Made by a program: the position numbers and the translations under genes. Source: Pseudanabaena minima (GTDB lineage: Bacteria; Cyanobacteriota; Cyanobacteriia; Pseudanabaenales; Pseudanabaenaceae). From it: a stretch of 64,000 bases of DNA. Shown here in pieces: positions 43,452 through 52,340 of this stretch. Position 1 is the first letter of the stretch. Each line of letters starts with the position of its first letter. The stretch spans positions 4,712,001 to 4,776,000 of the forward strand of contig NZ_CP159508.1 in the NCBI RefSeq assembly GCF_051131155.1, in the 5' to 3' direction. Below the pieces are notes generated by a model, which was given only the letters and a program-made list of their open reading frames with translations, did not search any database and was not told the origin of the DNA.

Positions 43452-45059
43452 CTAATTGCTTAAACGATCGCGAAAATAACGACGATATAACTGATTACGA
43501 ATAATCACACCTGTTTCTGTGCGTAATATTAAACCCATTCCATCTAATTTTGCCGTAGTCGCCAGATCAAAACGGAGTGGTTGCGGTGAATTCACCAGCG
43601 ATCGCAAAACTTCCGTAAGATGAGCATCTCTTTCCACCTTCGCTAAACGAGTGGTGAGATGTTTCCCAAATAGCCCTACTTCTGTTGATGCACTTTGGAG
43701 AATTTGCTCAAGGGAATTTGCGCCACTAGCTAAATTATAGAAAGCGAGTCGTATTAGATAGGGATGTCCACCAATCAATTCAGTGATAGGTTCTATTTGC
43801 GATGTTGATAAACCATGCAGTTCTGCAAGCTCATCAACTTGTGCAGTTGTGAATTCATCCAAATCAATGGGTGTACCTACATTAAATGGTGATTGATTAA
43901 TATCCTTAGTTGTAAAAGATTCCATTGAATAGGCAAGCACTAGCCGCAACTTGCCCCATGTGCGATCGTGCTTGCCCTGCTCATGCCAACCACGCAGCAA
44001 ACCACAAAAATCCACCTCGATCGCTTCATGCAGAAATATCCGATCCAGATTTTCGATCGCAATCACCAACGGGCGATCGTCATCATCATTCAATAAATAT
44101 CTTTCAAAAAACTCCTCACAGTTACCATTTGCACCAAACAGCTCATCCCAATCATCGGTCGGTTTCGCCTTCACCCCAAAATCGCGTCCAATAACCGCAC
44201 AAAAACACTGCAAAAAGCGATCCATATTTTCAAAAACTCGGCGATCGCACTTTTGCAAATCCAGCCATGTGGTGCGATTGCCTAACTGCCGCGCTTCTTC
44301 TAAGACTCGTACCAATAGCGAAGACTTCCCCATGCGGTCAGGGGATTTTAAGCGCAGTAGGGCATGGGGCATGGCGATCGCTTTAAAGCATTGTTCCTGT
44401 TGAGGCGATCGCGGAATATAAAACTCGGAACCAATCCGCACCGCACCTTCAGGTTCCTCGATCGCAACATTTACCTTCGGTAAAATCTGTCTTTCATAGC
44501 TGCGTTCCAACAGCACAGGCGTTTGTGTTTCAGGGATATTCTTGAGCGCAATCAGATTTTTGCCTAACTCAAAAGCATCTTTAACTGATTTCCCCTCAAA
44601 TAAAGCCCCATAAAATCCCTTGGCAAACTCGATCGCCGCCACATCCCCGATCGCCTGATTCATTCCCAATACATACGGCACATAACGGGAGATCGCCTCC
44701 GCTTGCACCTCTGAGAAACAAGCATTCAGCACCACGCAATCGATGCCATTTTGGAGAATCCGAAACAAGTCCGCTAGAGCATCAGTGGGTGCGAGTTGCC
44801 AAGTGCCATCATCATGTTCCAACACCAAACCATTTTCTGCCGCACCATGCCCTGAGAAATGCACCACACGCGGCACTTCTTGTAGCAAGATCGGCTGTAA
44901 GTCATCAATGCGGACTGCGCCTTTGGTGACGATCGCAAAGCGATCGCGCAAACTCGATTTCTGGCAACATTCCTCAATTTCCCGAAATTCTGCCTCAACC
45001 CGCAATCGATCGGTATTCGCAGGATTCGCTGATAGCAATAATACTTTTTTCTTATCCAT
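43452..45059 (-). CDS. CHAT protease fused to AAA-like NTPase
   Basis: 535 residues. Residues 1-190 are a CHAT (caspase-like) peptidase: VVHFSGHGAAENG contains the catalytic His and VVLNACFSE the catalytic Cys. Residues 210-535 are an AAA-like (AAA_35-type) domain with a P-loop-like SPDRMGKSSLLVRVL near 240, Walker B-like PLVIAIENLDRIFL and a C-terminal winged-helix region. CHAT proteases are caspase relatives, often effectors in bacterial suicide or defence systems, here probably gated by the NTPase. ATG at 45059. It forms a likely two-gene unit with the Uma2 downstream. Confidence 0.9.
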   Translation of the reverse strand: MDKKKVLLLSANPANTDRLRVEAEFREIEECCQKSSLRDRFAIVTKGAVRIDDLQPILLQEVPRVVHFSGHGAAENGLVLEHDDGTWQLAPTDALADLFRILQNGIDCVVLNACFSEVQAEAISRYVPYVLGMNQAIGDVAAIEFAKGFYGALFEGKSVKDAFELGKNLIALKNIPETQTPVLLERSYERQILPKVNVAIEEPEGAVRIGSEFYIPRSPQQEQCFKAIAMPHALLRLKSPDRMGKSSLLVRVLEEARQLGNRTTWLDLQKCDRRVFENMDRFLQCFCAVIGRDFGVKAKPTDDWDELFGANGNCEEFFERYLLNDDDDRPLVIAIENLDRIFLHEAIEVDFCGLLRGWHEQGKHDRTWGKLRLVLAYSMESFTTKDINQSPFNVGTPIDLDEFTTAQVDELAELHGLSTSQIEPITELIGGHPYLIRLAFYNLASGANSLEQILQSASTEVGLFGKHLTTRLAKVERDAHLTEVLRSLVNSPQPLRFDLATTAKLDGMGLILRTETGVIIRNQLYRRYFRDRLSN

Positions 45060-45155
45060 TTGCGAGCTTGGGGGGAGGCTATTTAAGTTGGAAGCAATGT
45101 GTTTTGGTGCGACAAAGCCGTACTACTCAATTTTAAATGAGTGCTGCCCGAATTA

Positions 45156-45207
45156 TTTAGCATTGTTTAAAAAAGCTCCTAAAGGAGCTTTTTTAAACAA
45201 TGCTAAA
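45156..45207. repeat. 24-bp-arm hairpin between CHAT gene and nth
   Basis: TTTAGCATTGTTTAAAAAAG+CTCC, loop TAAA, perfect complement. It lies between divergent genes, where no terminator would be expected. Confidence 0.7.
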
Positions 45208-45236
45208 CTGCAAATCATCGGTGTATCGCGCTACTC

Positions 45237-45893
45237 ATGGGAATTATTACCAAACGTTCATCTAAAAAAGTTCGGGCTAACGAAATCATGATTCGGCTCA
45301 AACGTCTTTATCCCGACGCAACCTGTTCGCTTGATTACGAGACCCCAGTACAACTTTTGGTTGCCGTGATTCTCTCCGCACAATGTACCGATGAGCGTGT
45401 GAATATGGTCACCCCAAAATTATTTGCCCGATATCCCGATGCGATCGCCTTAGCAAATGCCGATCTTGATGACCTCATGGAGTTAGTCCATTCCACAGGC
45501 TTTTACCGCAATAAAGCCAAAAATATTAGAAGTGCCTGTGAAATGATTGTGCGGGACTTTGATGGGCAAGTACCAAATACAATGGAAAAACTGTTGAAGC
45601 TTGCAGGGGTGGCTCGTAAAACTGCCAATGTGGTATTAGCCCATGCCTATGGAATTAATGCAGGTGTAACTGTCGATACCCATGTCAAGCGACTTACTAA
45701 AAGACTAGGACTAACCAAATTTGAAGAGCCTATTAAGGTCGAGCGGGATTTGATGTCACTGCTGCCCCAAAGAGACTGGGAAAACTGGTCGATTCGGATT
45801 ATTTATCATGGACGAGCCGTTTGTAATGCCCGTAAGCCTGCTTGCGATCGCTGTGAGCTAGCTGATTTATGTCCATCAGCATCTGTAAAGTAA
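45237..45893 (+). CDS. nth: Endonuclease III
   Basis: 218 residues. A base-excision DNA glycosylase/AP lyase that removes oxidised pyrimidines. The helix-hairpin-helix with catalytic Lys (LAGVARKTANVVL), catalytic Asp (GVTVDTHVKRLTKRL) and the C-terminal [4Fe-4S] loop CNARKPACDRCELADLC (C-x6-C-x2-C-x5-C) are all present. Length is normal. ATG 45237. It is followed by a short hairpin, then psaL. Confidence 0.97.
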   Translation: MGIITKRSSKKVRANEIMIRLKRLYPDATCSLDYETPVQLLVAVILSAQCTDERVNMVTPKLFARYPDAIALANADLDDLMELVHSTGFYRNKAKNIRSACEMIVRDFDGQVPNTMEKLLKLAGVARKTANVVLAHAYGINAGVTVDTHVKRLTKRLGLTKFEEPIKVERDLMSLLPQRDWENWSIRIIYHGRAVCNARKPACDRCELADLCPSASVK

Positions 45894-45920
45894 AAAAATG
45901 GCAAAGCCAATTTTTTACTA
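45889..45920 (+). terminator. Hairpin after nth
   Basis: AGTAAAAAAATGGC, loop AAA, GCCAATTTTTTACT, starting at the nth stop codon. One mismatched position. Confidence 0.6.
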
Positions 45921-46030
45921 TTGGTTGTGAAGTTTTCTAAAGATACGCCCTCTTTATGCAGTGACATCCGCGCTTATTCCCTAAAATGAAGACAAATTTC
46001 TCCCTGCAATCTTTAACTTAATAAAGACTT

Positions 46031-46504
46031 ATGACAGATTTTGTAAAACCCTTCAAAAACGATCCCCAGCTAGGGAATTTATCTACCCCCATTAGCGATT
46101 CTGCGGTCGTTAAAGCCTTTATCGGTAATCTCCCCGCTTACCGTGCAGGTTTGTCTCCTAGCCGTCGTGGTCTAGAAGTTGGTATGGCTCATGGTTACTT
46201 CATCTATGGACCTTTTGCATTGCTTGGTCCTCTAAGAAATACCGAATTAGGTAGCCTTGCTGGTTTGTTAGCAACTTTAGCCTTTGTGTTAATTTTGACC
46301 GCAGGTTTATCCTTGCATGGTCAACATGTAACCAAACTCCAATCTAGCTCTGCTCTTGAAGCTCCTGCTGAACTTGGCTCTCCTTCTGGTTGGAGCGAAT
46401 TTGCTAGCAGCTTCTTGGTTGGTGGTGCAGGCGGTGCTGCATTTGCATACTTCCTCAACTATCTAGAACCAATGCAAAAATTCCTTGGTTTACTTTGGTC
46501 TTAA
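46031..46504 (+). CDS. psaL: Photosystem I reaction centre subunit XI (PsaL)
   Basis: 157 residues, with three predicted membrane helices in the C-terminal two thirds. PsaL lies at the trimer interface of photosystem I, binds chlorophyll and carotenoid, and is needed for trimer or tetramer formation. Conserved segments include RGLEVGMAHGYFIYGPF, LGPLRNTELG and the C-terminal FLVGGAGGAAFAYFLNYLEP. ATG 46031. A possible -10 (TAAAAT, 45982) and -35-like GTGACA (45961) lie upstream, at poor spacing. psaI follows 100 bp later, as in many cyanobacteria. Confidence 0.98.
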   Translation: MTDFVKPFKNDPQLGNLSTPISDSAVVKAFIGNLPAYRAGLSPSRRGLEVGMAHGYFIYGPFALLGPLRNTELGSLAGLLATLAFVLILTAGLSLHGQHVTKLQSSSALEAPAELGSPSGWSEFASSFLVGGAGGAAFAYFLNYLEPMQKFLGLLWS

Positions 46505-46604
46505 GTGCATTTCTGGTATTGCTAACATCAATATTCAGCTACATGAATTTGAACCAAATCAAGTCCGCAAAAACTTTATATCTTATTCAAGGAAAACCAT
46601 AACC

Positions 46605-46715
46605 ATGACTGGATACTACGCACATTATTACGTTTCTTTTATTTTCGTCCCTCTTGCTGGTGTAATCCTTCCCATTCTCGCTATGGGTTTGCTTTTCAAC
46701 TACGTTGAAAACTAA
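46605..46715 (+). CDS. psaI: Photosystem I subunit VIII (PsaI)
   Basis: A 36-residue single-helix protein (MTGYYAHYYVSFIFVPLAGV...LLFNYVEN). PsaI sits beside PsaL and helps anchor it in the photosystem I trimerisation domain. The start is fixed by AAGGAA at 46589-46594, 10 bp before ATG 46605. A larger in-frame opening upstream is not coding. Probably transcribed with psaL. Confidence 0.95.
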   Translation: MTGYYAHYYVSFIFVPLAGVILPILAMGLLFNYVEN

Positions 46716-46800
46716 TTTGCTAATTTGGAAATAAGGCTCTTGGTAGTCATATCTCTTAAAACTCGTCCTCCGTATCTTATTTTTATCACATTTTCAAAAA

Positions 46801-46842
46801 CAGGGAAGGCGATCGCTATAGTGTAGCGATCGCCTTCCCTGC
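46801..46842 (+). terminator. Hairpin after psaLI
   Basis: CAGGGAAGGCGATCGCT, loop ATAGTGT, AGCGATCGCCTTCCCTG. The perfect arms contain a HIP1 octamer on each side. Confidence 0.7.
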
Positions 46843-46886
46843 TTTTGGTAAGCGCTAAGATAAAGCCATTATCTTTGTTTTTATAT

Positions 46887-47390
46887 ATGTCATTTTTAAA
46901 CTCATCGACATTTGTCCGCTTGGCGATCGCGATCATAATCGCGATTTCATGTTTACTGGTATCTCCTATCAATGTCCAAGCAGAAACACTCTCATTTAGC
47001 CATGCCCAGTTAAAAAATAGAGACTTTTCAGGTCGAGATCTGATTGGTTCAGGCTTTGCTAATGCCAACATGGAAGGAGCCAACTTTGAAAATGCCGATG
47101 TACGCGGAGCCGTATTTAGTGCCTCAATTTTACGAAGAGCAAACCTCAAAGGGGCAAATTTCTCTGGTGGATTACTTGATCAAGCGGATTTTGCTAAAGC
47201 CGATCTCAGTGATGCGTTGTTAGTCGAAACAATCCTATTACGCAGCACCTTTGATTTTGCGAATATTGATGGGGCAGATTTCACTGACGCAATTATGGAT
47301 GAGGGACAACGCAAATGGCTATGCACTAAAGCCAAAGGTACTAACTCAAAAACAGGTGTAGATACTAGAGCCTCTTTGGAATGTGACTAA
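46887..47390 (+). CDS. Exported pentapeptide-repeat protein
   Basis: 167 residues from ATG 46887; the upstream TTG at 46845 would overlap the psaI hairpin. A signal peptide (RLAIAIIIAISCLLVSPINVQA-E) is followed by pentapeptides (FENADVRGAVFSASILRRANLKGANFSGGLL) and a C-terminal tail with two Cys (KWLCTKAK...SLECD) that could form a disulphide. This matches the small thylakoid-lumen pentapeptide proteins conserved in cyanobacteria and plastids. Role unknown. Location beside psaLI is suggestive but not proof of a photosystem role. Confidence 0.85.
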   Translation: MSFLNSSTFVRLAIAIIIAISCLLVSPINVQAETLSFSHAQLKNRDFSGRDLIGSGFANANMEGANFENADVRGAVFSASILRRANLKGANFSGGLLDQADFAKADLSDALLVETILLRSTFDFANIDGADFTDAIMDEGQRKWLCTKAKGTNSKTGVDTRASLECD

Positions 47391-47495
47391 ATAATGTGAA
47401 TAATGTGATAAAGATCCCATTTTTATATAACTCTTACTATCTATGAAAAATTTGCAAATTATTGCTGAACGTTTATATCGTTTATATGTATATCT

Positions 47496-48017
47496 ATGCG
47501 GAAGAGATTCTCAATACTGATTGCTCTTTGGAAATCTAGTTATGGTTTCTGGCTGAGGCTCATACTCAAGTGGCAATTTCTCTGTATGTTTCTGCTAGTA
47601 CTGTTAACTATGTTACTCATACATTTGGGAGCGAAAAAGTGGTTATTGTCTGTATCTCAGCCATTACCACAAGTGTCAACCATAAATGTGGGGCAAACCG
47701 AAAGTCTTCAGCTTGGAAGTTATTATGAGGTTTCCATTCCACCAACTGGAAAGGATAAGTATATCTCTACCAATTACCGACTCTGGCTCCCTAATGGAGT
47801 CGCAAATATTCGTGGTCTGATTCGGATTTATCGTGATAATTATCTAATTGCAACCCTTCAAGGTCAGGAATATAGTGGGGACGATACACCATCACCAACT
47901 CAAGTTGTGCTGGAGTTTAGAGAGCAAGAGGCTAAGGCTAAGACTGTTTATACTGTGTCGGCGTTCAATGCTATTGGTGAAAGCACGTCTCAGCCAGTAA
48001 TAAATACCAATTCCTAA
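47496..48017 (+). CDS. Hypothetical single-pass membrane protein
   Basis: 173 residues, ATG 47496. One strong membrane helix at about residues 27-45 (WQFLCMFLLVLLTMLLIHLGA), then a ~120-residue domain likely outside the cytoplasm (ESLQLGSYYEVSIPPTGKDKYISTNYRLWLPNGVANIRGLIRIYRDN). The pattern hints at a beta-rich domain. I do not recognise a family. Hairpins follow the stop codon, and no operon partner is apparent. Confidence 0.65.
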   Translation: MRKRFSILIALWKSSYGFWLRLILKWQFLCMFLLVLLTMLLIHLGAKKWLLSVSQPLPQVSTINVGQTESLQLGSYYEVSIPPTGKDKYISTNYRLWLPNGVANIRGLIRIYRDNYLIATLQGQEYSGDDTPSPTQVVLEFREQEAKAKTVYTVSAFNAIGESTSQPVINTNS

Positions 48018-48027
48018 TTAGACAGAG

Positions 48028-48052
48028 AATGGCGGCGCTTCGCGCCGCCATT
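48028..48052. repeat. Common-core hairpin
   Basis: AATGGCGGCGC, loop TTC, GCGCCGCCATT, directly adjacent to the next palindrome. Confidence 0.7.
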
Positions 48053-48053
48053 A

Positions 48054-48095
48054 AAGTGCATAAAAAACGCCCAATTGGGCGTTTTTTATGCACTT
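48054..48095. terminator. 42-bp perfect palindrome between convergent genes
   Basis: AAGTGCATAAAAAACGCCCA+A mirrored exactly, 18 bp before the mraY stop codon. T-rich arm on either strand. Confidence 0.8.
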
Positions 48096-48113
48096 ATTAG
48101 AATTATCTTGCGT

Positions 48114-49217
48114 TTATCTAAGCTTACTAACTAAAAGTGCGATCGCTACTAAAAGCCCACCCGTGAGATAGAAGAATTTGACCACATGCAACTCATGCCA
48201 ACCACTTAACTCTAAGTGATGGTGAAAAGGAGCCATTTTGAAAAGACGCTTGCCCATGCCAGTTTCGTCTTTGGTTGCCTTGTAGTAGGAAACCTGTGCA
48301 ATCACCGAAATTGATTCCCAGATAAAGATTGCACCGATAATTAGAAAAGCCCAGAGTAAGTTACCGAGGATTGCTGTCGATGCAAGCGCTCCACCTAAAG
48401 CAAGTGATCCCGTATCTCCCATGAATACCCTTGCAGGATAACGGTTATGCCAGAGAAATCCTAAATAGCTACCACTGAGGCACATGCAGAAAATAGCAAG
48501 TTCTTTATTTTGAGGAAATAGTAATAAACCCATCCCAAACAAAGCGATCGCACCAGTACCACCAGCTAAGCCATCTAAGCCATCAGTAAGGTTGGTTGCA
48601 TTACTACTACCAAGAAATACAAACAGAGCCAGAGGGAAGAATAACAACCCAAGGGGGATCACAAAATGCAAGGGTAAATTAATCGTCGCGATCGCTTGCC
48701 AGTTTTGGGTTAGACCTAGCCAAGTACAAAAACAAGCTGCGAAAAATGCTTGAAGTAAAAGTTTGGCTCTTGGAGACAAGCCTTTATTGGAGTGGCGGCG
48801 CAGAATTTTCCAATCATCTAGCCAACCGATAAAAGCAAAAGAAAGCGTCAGCAAACTACAAGCTATGACTTTGTCGTTAAAACCAGACCATACCAACGCC
48901 AATAAAATTCCGACAGGTATAATGAATATTCCCCCCATCGTCGGCGTACCTTGTTTTTTGAGGTGAGCCTGTGGTCCATCTTCACGGATGATTTGACCAG
49001 CCTTAAGGCGACGCAAAGCTGGAACAGCAAAAGTCCCCAACATTGCTACACCAGCCCCCCCAAACGTGAATGGTAACAGCAGACTTGAACTTATATTAGG
49101 ATTCAAGAAAAGATCGACACCAACAATTAAACTTATTAAACCGATTGCTAAACCAAGTGCTAGGCTACTTCCTGTCGGAAATTTTGCTTTCCTAACTCTC
49201 ACACCAGTATCAACCAT
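48114..49217 (-). CDS. mraY: Phospho-N-acetylmuramoyl-pentapeptide-transferase
   Basis: 367 residues, about ten membrane helices. MraY transfers phospho-MurNAc-pentapeptide from UDP to undecaprenyl phosphate, making lipid I for peptidoglycan. Key motifs are visible: GTPTMGG, the DDW catalytic-type Asp pair (IGWLDDWKILRRHSNKGL), NATNLTDGLDGLAGG and FMGDTGSLALGG, plus the late MAPFHHHLEL loop. ATG 49217. It stands alone rather than in a dcw cluster, as usual in cyanobacteria. Confidence 0.97.
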   Translation of the reverse strand: MVDTGVRVRKAKFPTGSSLALGLAIGLISLIVGVDLFLNPNISSSLLLPFTFGGAGVAMLGTFAVPALRRLKAGQIIREDGPQAHLKKQGTPTMGGIFIIPVGILLALVWSGFNDKVIACSLLTLSFAFIGWLDDWKILRRHSNKGLSPRAKLLLQAFFAACFCTWLGLTQNWQAIATINLPLHFVIPLGLLFFPLALFVFLGSSNATNLTDGLDGLAGGTGAIALFGMGLLLFPQNKELAIFCMCLSGSYLGFLWHNRYPARVFMGDTGSLALGGALASTAILGNLLWAFLIIGAIFIWESISVIAQVSYYKATKDETGMGKRLFKMAPFHHHLELSGWHELHVVKFFYLTGGLLVAIALLVSKLR

Positions 49218-49450
49218 TGCCGCTCCTCACACCCACAGTAACCATCACACTTTTTTTAGATCAAACTTTAGATCAGCAGCTTTTTTACGGCTTTGTAACA
49301 GATGATTAAATATCACCTGAATATACGCTCTTAGATACCAAATAATGACCGCATTTGTCTACAGTGCAACCATTGAATTTTGATAATTCTTGAATCTTTG
49401 AACTCAATTTTTGTAAATATCCCTTTAATTTTAAGTTTATTAAATTGCCG

Positions 49451-50818
49451 ATGACGAGTAAGAATTCTCGACAGATTGCTCTAGAAGCATTACGTTTGAT
49501 TCAAAGACGCAATGCCTATGCTGATGTAGCGCTTGACTGTACGCTGTCGCGGGCGCGTCAGGATAACATTAATCTCCTAGAAAGTGATCGCCGTCTAATC
49601 ACGGAGTTAGTTTACGGATGTACGCGCCGCCAAAAAACACTGCAAGCGGTTTTGCAAAACTTCTCACAAAAACCAACCACAAAATTACCACCAGACTTAT
49701 TAATAATCTTACAAATTGGTATCTATCAACTATGTTTTCTCGATCGCATTAAGCCATCAGCGATCGTTCATACCACGGTGGAATTGGTCAAAGAAAATAA
49801 TTTAAAGGGCTTGTCGGGATTTACGAATGGGGTAATGCGATCGATACTCAGAGCTAGAGAAAAGGAAGATATTCTCGCCAATATTACTGATCCCGCGAGC
49901 TTTTATAGTTTTCCTGAATGGTTGATTGAGTTATGGCAAAAAGAATTTGGTCAAGAAGCGATCGCAAATATTTGTAATTGGTTTAATCAAACGCCCCATC
50001 TTGATTTACGGGTAAATCTGCTCTATGCGACTAGGGATCAAGTCCTAGATGCCTTTGCCGAAGCACAAATTCCTGCGGAACCAATTCCTCATCTCCCCGA
50101 TGGTATTCGTGTGGGGCAAGGAGCAGGGGATGTCAGCCAATTGCCCAAATTTAAAGAGGGTTGGTGGTCAGTACAGGACGCTAGCGCTCAGTTAGTGACT
50201 TATCTATTAGATCCTCAACCGAATGAGATCATTATTGATGCCTGTGCTGCTCCTGGAGGTAAAACGACACATATCAGCGATCGCCTCAAAAATACGGGCA
50301 AAGTTTACGCCCTTGATCGCCTAGCGAATCGTTTGAAGAAAGTTGAACAAAATACAGCACGTCTAGGGATCACGAATGTGCAAACCATTGAGATTGATGC
50401 TCGTGAATTCGCAGGATTGCCAGAAGGTTCTGCAAATCTCAAGTGCGATCGCGTCTTATTAGATGTACCTTGCTCTGGCTTAGGTACATTACATCGACAC
50501 ACTGATGCCCGTTGGCGACAAACTCCTGATGAGCCTTATAAATTAGCCAAAACCCAAGCCGAAATTCTTGATCGTGCCACGCAATGGGTAAAACCTGATG
50601 GCGTAATCGTATATAGTACCTGCACCCTGCATCCTGCTGAAAACGAAGAAGTAATCACGCAGTTTTTAATTAACCATCCCGATTGGCAAATTGTGCCACC
50701 AAGTGCTGATAATCCTGCGGCACATTTTGCAAGCGATCGCGGTTGGGTAAAAGTCCTGCCCCATGAGCATGATATGGATGGCTTTTTTATGGTGAAGTTA
50801 CAAAGAATATACTTTTAA
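49451..50818 (+). CDS. rsmB: 16S rRNA m5C967 methyltransferase (RsmB/Sun)
   Basis: 455 residues from ATG 49451 (TTG 6 bp upstream also in frame). The N-terminal NusB-like RNA-binding domain (1-140: LEALRLIQRRNAYADVAL) is followed by a SAM-dependent methyltransferase domain: DACAAPGGKTTHIS binds SAM, and LDVPCSGLGTLHRHTDARW and YSTCTLHPAENEEVI carry the two cysteines of RNA m5C enzymes. It methylates C967 of 16S rRNA. Typical length. Divergent from mraY across 233 bp. Confidence 0.95.
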   Translation: MTSKNSRQIALEALRLIQRRNAYADVALDCTLSRARQDNINLLESDRRLITELVYGCTRRQKTLQAVLQNFSQKPTTKLPPDLLIILQIGIYQLCFLDRIKPSAIVHTTVELVKENNLKGLSGFTNGVMRSILRAREKEDILANITDPASFYSFPEWLIELWQKEFGQEAIANICNWFNQTPHLDLRVNLLYATRDQVLDAFAEAQIPAEPIPHLPDGIRVGQGAGDVSQLPKFKEGWWSVQDASAQLVTYLLDPQPNEIIIDACAAPGGKTTHISDRLKNTGKVYALDRLANRLKKVEQNTARLGITNVQTIEIDAREFAGLPEGSANLKCDRVLLDVPCSGLGTLHRHTDARWRQTPDEPYKLAKTQAEILDRATQWVKPDGVIVYSTCTLHPAENEEVITQFLINHPDWQIVPPSADNPAAHFASDRGWVKVLPHEHDMDGFFMVKLQRIYF

Positions 50819-51030
50819 CAATTAGCTTGCTCTAAAAACATCGTGTATCAAGTCTCTACGACCTATAAAAAGTAAATCCACTTAGGCAAAATTTATATTT
50901 ATATTTTGTAGATTCAAATATCACTTAGTAGTACTTGCTGTAATCCTGAGAACGATGTCTCTACCCCAGTACTCTAAGAACACTATTAAAAAATATTTGC
51001 TAACACTTTCTCTATCTAGCTTAAATACGT

Positions 51031-51036
51031 TATAAT
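51031..51036 (+). promoter_or_regulatory. Putative -10 element upstream of rps1
   Basis: A TATAAT hexamer about 155 bp before the rps1 start; no good -35 at standard spacing. A short hairpin AACCTAT/ATAGGTT (51041-51058) follows at the likely transcript 5' end. The rest of 50819-51188 is an AT-rich leader with no open frame of note. Confidence 0.4.
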
Positions 51037-51188
51037 TACAAACCTATGCCTATAGGTTTTACTAAAAATATTAACGACACAAATAGGCGTAGGATGTAAA
51101 CCGCACCAAGCTGTAAATAGCTACTGCTCTTACATTTCTGGGAGGAAATCCAGATAAATTCAAAACAGGAACAAGGAAAAATTTAGTT

Positions 51189-52217
51189 ATGATCAATCGG
51201 GCAAAAACTGCTACAGCCACCAATGTCGGCTTCACTCATGAAGACTTCGCGAAACTCTTAGATAAGTACGATTATCACTTCAGCCCTGGCGACATTGTTG
51301 CGGGTACAGTATTTAGCATTGAGCCTAGGGGCGCACTTATTGACATTGGCGCAAAGACAGCAGCGTATATCCCGATTCAGGAAATGTCGATCAACCGCGT
51401 TGATCAACCTGAAGAAGTTTTACAAAACAATGAAACCCGCGAGTTTTTCATTCTCGCTGACGAAAACGAAGAAGGGCAATTAACTCTTTCGATTCGTCGC
51501 ATCGAGTACATGAGAGCGTGGGAACGTGTCCGTCAGTTGCAAGCAGAAGACGCAACTGTGCGATCGCTTATTTTTGCTACCAACCGTGGTGGTGCTCTGG
51601 TCAGAATCGAAGGTCTACGTGGATTTATCCCTGGATCTCATATCAGCACTCGTAAGCCTAAGGAAGAACTAGTTGGCGAAGAGTTGCCACTTAAGTTCTT
51701 AGAAGTGGATGAAGATCGTAACCGTCTCGTCCTCAGCCATCGCCGTGCCCTCGTCGAGCGCAAGATGAACAAGCTCGAAGTTGGCGAAGTTGTCATCGGC
51801 GTAGTACGTGGTATCAAGCCCTACGGTGCATTCATTGATATCGGTGGTGTCAGCGGATTGCTCCACATTTCCGAAATCTCCCACGAACATATCGAGACTC
51901 CTCACAACGTCTTCAACGTCAATGATGAAGTGAAGGTGATGATTATCGATCTCGATGCAGAGCGTGGACGTATTTCTCTCTCCACCAAGCAGCTCGAAGC
52001 AGAACCTGGTGACATGGTGCGTGATCCTCAGCTTGTCTATGCTAAGGCAGAAGAAATGGCTGCGAAATATCGCGAACAACTTAATGCACCTCCTGCGGTC
52101 ATGGAAATTCCTTTGCCTCCTGTGGATGATGATTATGAAGTTCCTGATGCGATGGAAGAGCCAGAAATTCCTGAAGAAGTTGTAGCTAATGCAGTAGAAG
52201 ATGCGGCTGAAGCTTAG
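51189..52217 (+). CDS. rpsA: 30S ribosomal protein S1 (three S1 domains)
   Basis: 342 residues, ATG 51189 with AAGGAAAA upstream. Three S1 RNA-binding repeats are visible: residues 35-105 (GDIVAGTVFSIEPRGALIDIGAKTAAYIP), 120-185 and 200-270 (GEVVIGVVRGIKPYGAFIDIGGVSGLLHISEIS). An acidic C-terminal tail (DDDYEVPDAMEEPEIPEE) follows. This is the short cyanobacterial/plastid form of S1, which helps recruit mRNA to the 30S subunit. The long 5' leader could allow autoregulation. Confidence 0.95.
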   Translation: MINRAKTATATNVGFTHEDFAKLLDKYDYHFSPGDIVAGTVFSIEPRGALIDIGAKTAAYIPIQEMSINRVDQPEEVLQNNETREFFILADENEEGQLTLSIRRIEYMRAWERVRQLQAEDATVRSLIFATNRGGALVRIEGLRGFIPGSHISTRKPKEELVGEELPLKFLEVDEDRNRLVLSHRRALVERKMNKLEVGEVVIGVVRGIKPYGAFIDIGGVSGLLHISEISHEHIETPHNVFNVNDEVKVMIIDLDAERGRISLSTKQLEAEPGDMVRDPQLVYAKAEEMAAKYREQLNAPPAVMEIPLPPVDDDYEVPDAMEEPEIPEEVVANAVEDAAEA

Positions 52218-52230
52218 TCAAGACTAATCA

Positions 52231-52281
52231 AAAACTAAAAGAGAGTTGAGGTGCTTTGCGCCTCAACTCTCTTTTAGTTTT
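52231..52281 (+). terminator. Hairpin after rps1
   Basis: AAAACTAAAAGAGAGTTGAG + GTGC, loop TTT, matching right arm ending TTTTAGTTTTT. Begins 13 bp after the stop codon. Confidence 0.85.
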
Positions 52282-52340
52282 TATGTCCTGATACACTTGG
52301 CGAAGCTATATTTTTGATGTAGTTAAGGGTTATATAGAGT

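Noticed and set aside
45961..45987. psaL promoter (GTGACA / TAAAAT)
   Set aside because: The spacing of 15 bp is short and the boxes are weak, so it is mentioned only in the psaL entry.
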